Shown here: piece after piece, positions 58,409-64,000 of the stretch
How the letters are laid out: each line of letters starts with the position of its first letter
Numbering within the stretch: position 1 is the stretch's first letter
Assembly (NCBI GenBank): GCA_032622095.1
Contig: CP136066.1
Location: forward strand, 11,989,784 to 12,053,783
Source of the DNA: Siphonodentalium dalli
Taxonomy: Eukaryota; Mollusca; Scaphopoda; Gadilida; Siphonodentaliidae
Length of the DNA: 64,000 nucleotides
Direction: 5' to 3'
Translations under genes and position numbers: made by a program
Notes under the pieces: model-generated
What the model was told of the DNA's origin: nothing
Databases searched by the model: none
Seen by the model: only the letters and a program-made list of their open reading frames with translations

Positions 58409-60097
58409 CAAGCCTTGAAATAGTGTCTGTCATTTGCAGAATGAGGTCCCCAGAGGGTGAATTTAGTGACGCTATCCTACATGGCAGGCATCACCAGATT
58501 CATCCTCTGAGAACATTAGGGGATATAGAAACTGAACAGAAGGGAAAAAGTAATGAAAAACAATGTTAATTCGAGACTATGAGAAGATGAGCCCTAAGCA
58601 GAATGAGGTCCCCAGATAGTGAATTTATTGATGCTATCCCACTGTTAGTCCAAGTCTTCTCGTACTAAAACCGGCTAAGATATTGGGATGGAAGTGCCGG
58701 TCTTTAGTCCAAGCCCGCTTCTATACCAATCCTATCACACGAGTTACGCCCACGATCTGTGGCGGGAATCTGCGGTGTATTTTACTCGATTTACCTAATG
58801 AATCAATACATGATGCTATATACATCGGAAAGAGAGACATCTTATGGTCATAATGGTGTATAATAATCTAACTTTCATGTTAAATTACGCATAGAATATT
58901 CCGGTTGATTGTCACCAACATCGCTGTTTTTTCTGTTTGTTTACTTAACTGAAAGCCGAACTCAGGTTCCGAAGAACTTCGGCATTGACCGGTGTTTGTT
59001 CTGAGTATTCTAGTTTCCATTTCTATATATAGAGCGGGGTTTTCCGAACAAGATGGTGAAAACCGATCGCCGCAAAGTCCAGTTTCCAATGTGCTTTGAG
59101 AACAATTCCCGCACTAAAAACTTAATGACATAATGGAGGATCAGAAAGGTAGTTTTGTTGACAATTTTCGCAAGCAACTTGTCAAAATTGGAGCAAATTA
59201 GAACTCTTGTGTCTGACTTGCCATGCGTGTGATTTTCATCCATGTGCATTTTGCCTTTTGTGTTGATAAAATAATCGGAGAACCGAATCACACAGTTTCG
59301 AAATATAGTTCTTCCGTTTTAGTGGGACTTTTCAAACTTACCGTAAGGTTAAAAATTTATACAAATTTTGTTTGATTTTTTGTGTGCTTAACAAGAGCAG
59401 TATATTGCTCTGTTCGCTTAGTATATATCTTAATTTCGCTGAAGTCCACCAAATGTGGGAAATGTAGCACCATATTATTTATTCTAATGGTCGTTGTGTT
59501 TACACTGTTTTAAACTTTGAGAGGGTTGTAATTCCCCGTAATTTATTTAATGTATTACATTTATATCTTCAATGTTTAATTAATCTATTTATTTTTTATT
59601 TATTGACACACATAATTACGATTACAATGGAGAATTCATCGTAATTTGCGTTGTCAGTCGAAAATCTACGGAATATTTTCAACGGAAAATGCCGAACACA
59701 GTTCGCGAGGTCAACTGAGTTCGCATACTTTTAAAAATTTGTAAACATTGCGGTAAATGTCTCTTTTCGCATTAAATTACCGCTTTCAATTCACAACTGA
59801 TGTGGGTTTCAGATCAAATAGCATGTCTTCTGCGGAAAATATCCGTTTATTGTCGCAATTGTGATATTTTATTTCATATAATTGTGGTTTTATTTGAGCG
59901 GGTCACTAACGCTTAAGTCGTGTCATAAGAATGCATGGGCCTGGAACTCGGACTAAAGACCGGCACCTCCATCCCAATATCTTAGCCGGTTTTAGTACGA
60001 GAAGACTTGGACTAGCCCACTGTGTGCAATAGCATTGTTAAATTCACCCTCTGGGGACCTCATTCTGCAAATGACAGGCATACTAGTTCAAGGCATG
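58409..60097. mobile_element. Family H MITE, long form, split by a 1.37-kb element
   Basis: Left part 58409-58645 (caagccttgaaatagtgtct, two half hairpins) and right part 60016-60097 (acctcattctgcaaatgaca, ttcaaggcatg) are one MITE. The middle is the element at 58646-60015. Confidence 0.9.
58646..60015. mobile_element. Mutator-like inverted-repeat element, 1370 bp, nested
   Basis: Terminal inverted repeats of about 65 bp with one difference (tagtccaagtcttctcgtac, taaaaccggctaagatattg ...). Flanked by 9-bp repeats tcccactgt / gcccactgt (8 of 9). Long inverted repeats plus 9-bp duplication suggest the Mutator superfamily. Interior minus frames of 69 and 93 codons are not recognisable, so non-autonomous. 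Near-identical arms imply a young insertion. Confidence 0.85.
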
Positions 60098-60129
60098 GAC
60101 AGTTCCTAAAATTACTACAAATGAATGTG

Positions 60130-60679
60130 TAGGGTTCGCGCTGCCACTTGCCAAATTTGCCAATGGGAAAAATAATTCACATTTGGCAAAAAATATTTTC
60201 ATTTGGCAAATGTTTTGGCGAGTCACTTTTTAATTCCTCAAGCAATATGAAGAAAAAAATATTGGTCAATCATTACCATTCATTTCAGGAAACTCTTACA
60301 ACATAGTTATATTAGTGGTGTTTTATAAGGTTTGGGGAAAATAAACACCTGTTTTGAGATGCAGTTAATCTCATAGCATTAGTACTGATGGTTGGAGAGA
60401 TTACTAATCCTCCTGTGGTGTGCCCATCTGATGAAGCAACCCTTCTACCATTGTATTGTTCGGTGATTGGCTTATTGTTGTATGATAAACCACAATAGAG
60501 ATGCGAGTGTAATGAATACTTAACCAACTGCTGTTCTACCGATATCAAAAGTCATTCAACCCGCCAGTGTCGAAACATAATAATTAAGTTTGCAGAAAAC
60601 GATACTATAATTTGGCAAAAAATATTTTCATTTGGCAAATTATTTGGCAAAAGTAAATTTCGGTCCAACGCGGACCCTG
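60130..60679. mobile_element. hAT-type element with perfect TSD, 550 bp
   Basis: 8-bp repeats tgaatgtg at 60122-60129 and 60680-60687. Ends tagggttcgcg / cgcggaccctg. The subterminal segment atttggcaaaaaatattttc occurs in direct orientation near both ends. No transposase. Inserted at the left tip of the Helentron-like copy that follows. Confidence 0.88.
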
Positions 60680-60683
60680 TGAA

Positions 60684-61508
60684 TGTGTCAATGAAACCAC
60701 AGCTCAACATGGAAAGGGGATAATGTCATACATCAAAGTCAACGAAGTGATAATGAATGCGGAAAGTTGAATTGTTCAAGTCATACTAGAGGTCATCACG
60801 AAGCCATATAAAGTCTGGGATCAATCAGATGAAAAATGTTGGCTGTAGGGCATGCCGTAGGATTTAGTCATGCAAAGAGCAAAATCTAAGATGGTTGCCA
60901 GTGGCCATATTTTTATTGATAATCAATAAAATTTGATAGCTCCCATCTAGAAGTTATTCTAAAAATGCCTCTCAATTTTATAAAAGTTTCTTTTAGAAAT
61001 TTAAGCTTGCCAGGCATGCAGATGGATTCAATGTAAAATCCAAGATGGCCACTAACGGCTATGTTTTTCGACAAAATTCAGATCAATTTGATGGATCCCG
61101 TCCAGAGGTCACCTCGAAGATCCATATTAAGTTTGGGATGAATCTGATGAAAAGTGATGGCTGTATGGCATGCCAAATTATTTCGTCATGTAAAGAATAA
61201 AATCAAAGATGGCTCCCAGCAGCCATGTTTTTCATCGAAAATTGATCAAATTTGAAAGCTTCCATCTAAAGGTCACCCCAAAGATCTATGTAAAGTTTGG
61301 AATTAATCGGATATAAAATGTTGGCTGTAGGTGTGCCGAAGTTTTATACATTGTCATGTAAAGTGTAAAATCCAAAATGGCTGCCAGCAGCCATGTTTTT
61401 TATTGACAATCATTCAAATTTGATAGTTCCCATTTAAAGGTGATCCTAATTATTAAAATATTACTTTAATGAATGTTGGTTGCAGATGAATTAAAGTTGA
61501 GCTAATAA
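60684..61508. mobile_element. Helentron/HINE-like element, diverged copy 4
   Basis: Left aatgtgtcaatg and cagctcaacatgg, right aaagttgagctaataa. The core has four or five diverged ~150-bp units (caaagatggctcccagcagc, aaaatccaaaatggctgcca). No AC microsatellite. The right end is 22 bp from the exon A donor. Confidence 0.8.
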
Positions 61509-61530
61509 CTAAAACATAAAATCTATCTAC

Positions 61531-61666
61531 CGGTTTCGAGTTCAGCGAAGAGTTTAAGTGATTCCTCAAACTTGTGTTGACAGAACAAGTGAAATGCAAA
61601 TTTATTCCTGATGCCTGTGATCAGCTTCTGTTTCTCCGACGTCGGGTCGTCTGTGCTACTCATCTC
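61531..61666 (-). CDS. VPS39: VPS39 exon A (first exon in window)
   Basis: 136 nt encoding residues 1-45 of the visible protein plus one base. Acceptor ctctctgcag, donor gtagat. The translation contains FAFHLFCQHKFEESLKLFAE, which parallels the human VPS39 stretch after the CNH domain (the 'LYAFNLFCQKRFDES' region). It is the start of the alpha-solenoid. The intron on its 5' side is a tandem repeat (61690-62390) that begins about 25 bp from the acceptor. The exon feeding into it was not found before 64000. The last base, G, joins the first two bases of exon B to make Asp. Confidence 0.93.
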
Positions 61667-62432
61667 CTGCAGAGAGAAACTCGATTATTTCTCATACCAA
61701 GTAGAGTAATTAAAACAAAAGATCGCAGACCCCACGTCCCCGGAATCGAGGTGGATTATTACTCATACCAAGCAGAGTAATTAAAACAAAAGGTCACAGA
61801 CCCACATCACTCGAATTGAAGTGGATTATTTCTCATACCAAGCAGAGTAATTAAATCAAAAGATCGCAGACCCCACGTCCCCCGAATCGAGGTGGATTAT
61901 TTCTCATACCAAGCAGTGTAATTAAAATAAAAGGTCGCAGACCCCACGTCCCGGAATCGAGGTGGATTATTTCTAATACCAAGCAGAGTAATTAAAACAA
62001 AAGGTCGCAGACCCCACGTCCCGGAATCGAGGTGGATTATTTCTAATACCAAGCAGAGTAATTAAAACAAAAGGTCGCAGACCACACGTCCCGGAATCGA
62101 GGTGGATTATTTCTAATACCAAGCAGAGTAATTAAAACAAAAGATCGCAGACCCCATGTCCCCGGAATCGAGGTGGATTATTTCTAATACCAAGCAGAGT
62201 AATTAAAACAAAAGATCGCAGACCCCATGTCCCCGGAATCGAGGTGGATTATTTCTCATACCAAGCAGAGTAATTAAAACAAAAGATCGCAGACCCCATG
62301 TCCCCGGAATCGAGGTGGATTATTTCTCATACCAAGCAGAGTAATTAAAACAAAAGATCGCAGACCCCACGTCCCCCGAATTGAGGTGGCACATATCTTG
62401 CAGAGAGAAACTTGATTATTTCTCATACCAGA
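61667..62432. repeat. ~73-bp minisatellite at the exon A acceptor, about 10 copies
   Basis: Unit taccaagcagagtaattaaa, acaaaagatcgcagacccca, cgtccc(c)ggaatcgagg, tggattatttctca, 68-73 bp. The first unit starts about 25 bp from the acceptor. At 62392-62432 a copy of the acceptor itself (gcagagagaaacttgattat) closes the array. A stray unit fragment lies at 62520-62570. Confidence 0.93.
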
Positions 62433-62648
62433 AATTAAATCAGTTGAAAATGAGAAAAACAGTTTAATTCCGGTTATCATTATATTATATGTTTCTTCTA
62501 ATCTATTGCCTTCTTACAGACCCCATGTTCCCGGAATCGAGGTGGATTATTACTAATACCAAGCAGAGTAATCTATTGCCTTCTTACATCGGTTACAGTC
62601 ACTCAAATGTTATTATGGTTTAATTTGTGTCATATAATGAAGCTATTA

Positions 62649-63675
62649 CAGTAAAATCTCTCCAAAAGTAACATCTATAAACCAAATCCTTCTTAACCCT
62701 TTACCCAACAGAAGGGCCCTGTGCCAATGCATTCTCTTATATATGCGAGTCGACCATAGGTCACCTCACATATATAAGAGAATACATTGGCTTAACACAT
62801 TAAAAATTATAAAATTGTTATAAAGTGTAAGAAAAAATGGTAAAAAGTGTTAAAAACAGATTTTTTTTAGGCCAATGTATTCTCTTATATATGCGAGGCG
62901 ACCTATGGTCGACTCGCATATATAAGAGAATGCATTGGCACAGGGCATAACTGTAACTATCACAATGTGGTCAATGAGCCGGTTCCAATGATATCCATAT
63001 TTGTATGGTTTTATTGAGACAGACCGAAGATATTTTAGGCTGTTGCAGCTTTATTTGGCCGGTTTTGGCCGGTTTGTTGGGTAAAGGGTTAATACAGAAC
63101 AAATTGTCCGGTCTAGAATTTACCCAAGTGCATTCTCACTAAAATTGACCTTTGTAAACCGGAACCTCTGTATTCCAAACATCGGACAGTTTTGTAAGTC
63201 ACATGTATTGTTACTCCCGGAAACCAAACACGTGTGCACACATGTAAAGTAGTTCCATACTGATTTAATTAGCAGTCTTTTGTTTGATGAATGCTTTGAA
63301 CTGGATTATAACAACAGGTGTCTGATTATTTCACACATTGGATGAACAATGGTGAATTCACAGAGAATTAGAGCATATAAGTATATGATGGTGATGCATT
63401 GTCACCACAACAGACTGAATCGATCTTCCACAATGAATGAGTCATCATGAAAATAAATGACAGTGTACATAGTTGAATTTAGACCAGAAAGTTAAAATTA
63501 TTAAAGATCTCCAGTCTACACCTAAGTTGACCTACAAAGAGCTGAGCACAAAAAGTATGGCATCGGTAAATCAACTATCAGCGACATATTCAAAAACCGC
63601 GACAAGAAAAAGCAACTTCACGATGATAACAGCACGAGCAACCGATCGCGAAAACAAGCTACAACCAATCAGAAG
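62649..63675 (+). mobile_element. pogo/Tigger-type element remnant, with nested MITEs
   Basis: Starts after TA with cagtaaaatctctcc and later has tgtaaaccggaacctctgta, resembling Tigger terminal sequence. Interrupted by a family P MITE (62697-63088) and cut by a family H MITE at ~63671. Its transposase start is at 63470. The right part is beyond, or replaced before, the window end. Confidence 0.75.
62697..63088. mobile_element. Family P MITE, long subfamily, 392 bp
   Basis: TTAA at both edges; ends ccctttacccaacagaaggg / ggtttgttgggtaaaggg. Two palindromes, spacer and right unique block as in 36198-36590, differing at only scattered bases. Confidence 0.93.
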
Positions 63676-63682
63676 AGGTGAA
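63470..63682 (+). pseudogene. pogo/Tigger transposase N-terminus (CENP-B-type HTH), frameshifted
   Basis: Reads LDQKVKIIKDLQSTPKLTYK, then after a frameshift in the AAAAA run near 63550, YGIGKSTISDIFKNRDKKK. This is the psq/CENP-B N-terminal helix-turn-helix of pogo-family transposases. It ends about 70 residues in, where the MITE begins, so only the DNA-binding start remains. Confidence 0.87.
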
Positions 63683-64000
63683 ATAGTGTGTCTGTCATTA
63701 GCAGGATGAGGTCCCCAGAGGGTTAATTTATTGATGCTACCCCTCACAGCAGGCCTGCATTAGCAAATTCACCCTCGGGGGACCTCATTCTGCTTAGGCC
63801 TCATCTTCTGGGAAGTATCTATAGTCTCATATTAATATTTTTTTTAGTTACATTTTCCCCTTCTGTTCAGTTTCTATATCCCTAATTTCAGAAGATAAAA
63901 TGCATAATCGAGGTGAGTAATGGGTGAACATCACCAACTTCAACTAGAGAACTTCAATCTGATCCCAGGTCTCCCACACCAGTTGAGGCTTAAGTAGAAT
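63671..64000. mobile_element. Family H MITE, long form, cut by window end
   Basis: tgaaatagtgtgtctgtcat, first hairpin 63705-63795, then the spacer with cttctgggaagtatctatag and gcataatcgaggtgag, identical in order to 11466-11905. The second hairpin is beyond 64000. Confidence 0.88.

Larger units (their letters stand above)
4471..61666 (-). other. VPS39: VPS39 gene locus, partial (14 internal exons, minus strand)
   Basis: Assembled by reading the minus strand for short open segments bounded by AG and GT. Fourteen exons (61531-61666 down to 4471-4562) join without a phase conflict into 530 codons. Collinear with animal VPS39 from just after the CNH domain to the C-terminal zinc-binding domain. 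VPS39/Vam6 is a HOPS tether subunit that works with Rab7 in late endosome, lysosome and autophagosome fusion. Introns between these exons run from about 1.1 to 9.5 kb and are almost wholly transposons and tandem repeats. The N-terminal CNH exons (beyond 64000) and the final exon (before base 1) are not in the window. The paralogue TGFBRAP1/VPS3 fits less well: the segment before the CxxC pair reads like VPS39. The open frame and clean splice sites argue for a functional gene; expression is not shown. Confidence 0.93.

Noticed and set aside
4471-61666. Assignment to TGFBRAP1/VPS3 instead of VPS39
   Set aside because: The segments DPSHVIGLYPNLLP, RTVQYLQHL, IFTEDLPEVE and the stretch before CLVC match VPS39 and are not features I know in TGFBRAP1.

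Overview
Eukaryotic, intron-rich, AT-rich genomic DNA, most likely from a marine lophotrochozoan and probably a bivalve mollusc. The organism call is inference. It rests on rolling-circle (Helentron/HINE, 'pearl'-like) elements with a roughly 164-bp tandem core and a terminal AC-rich microsatellite, on GGACGGACAGAC-type repeat tails, and on dense hairpin MITEs.

The only cellular gene I can support is the 3' two-thirds of a VPS39 (Vam6/HOPS subunit) gene on the minus strand. I reconstructed it as 14 exons between 61666 and 4471. All 14 have GT donors and AG acceptors, and every splice phase agrees: 1592 nt, 530 complete codons and no internal stop. The encoded part runs from after the N-terminal CNH region through the CLH/Vps39_1 region to the first CxxC of the C-terminal zinc-binding Vps39_2 domain. 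The N-terminal exons lie beyond 64000 and the last coding exon lies before base 1.

Layout, left to right. 1-3560: dispersed repeat and a 39-bp satellite of about 80 copies. 3940-4155: hAT-type MITE. 4471: exon N. 5147-6985: Helentron-like array. 7222-7667: donor-site minisatellite and exon M. 7888-8887: hairpin element. 9095-10590: exon L with broken copies of itself and a TA-flanked element. 10772-11905: piggyBac-type and hAT-type MITEs. 12098-16347: 141-bp satellite. 17288-17717: MITE and the 46-nt exon K. 18918-25440: two fused Helentron-like arrays. 25726-30066: MITEs and exons J and I. 30327-32023: BED/hAT element. 32070-32735: exon H cluster. 32940-36590: minisatellite, TA element, hAT transposase remnant, exon G. 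36969: exon F. 37216-42324: 5.1-kb element with long inverted repeats. 42943-45440: MITEs and a hairpin element split by a hAT insertion. 45520-46010: 45-bp minisatellite. 46561 and 47880: exons E and D. 48022-53840: exon-derived 99-bp satellite. 53970-54975: 31-bp minisatellite. 55560, 57839 and 61531: exons C, B and A with local duplications. 62649-64000: pogo/Tigger remnant with nested MITEs.

The outstanding signal is that the tandem repeats in this gene are not random. At 10 of 14 exons the sequence across or next to a splice junction has been copied in tandem. The extreme cases are 13 copies of a splice donor at exon M, and about 52 copies of a 99-bp unit that descends from the acceptor plus the first ~48 nt of exon D and still reads in the VPS39 frame for over 5 kb.
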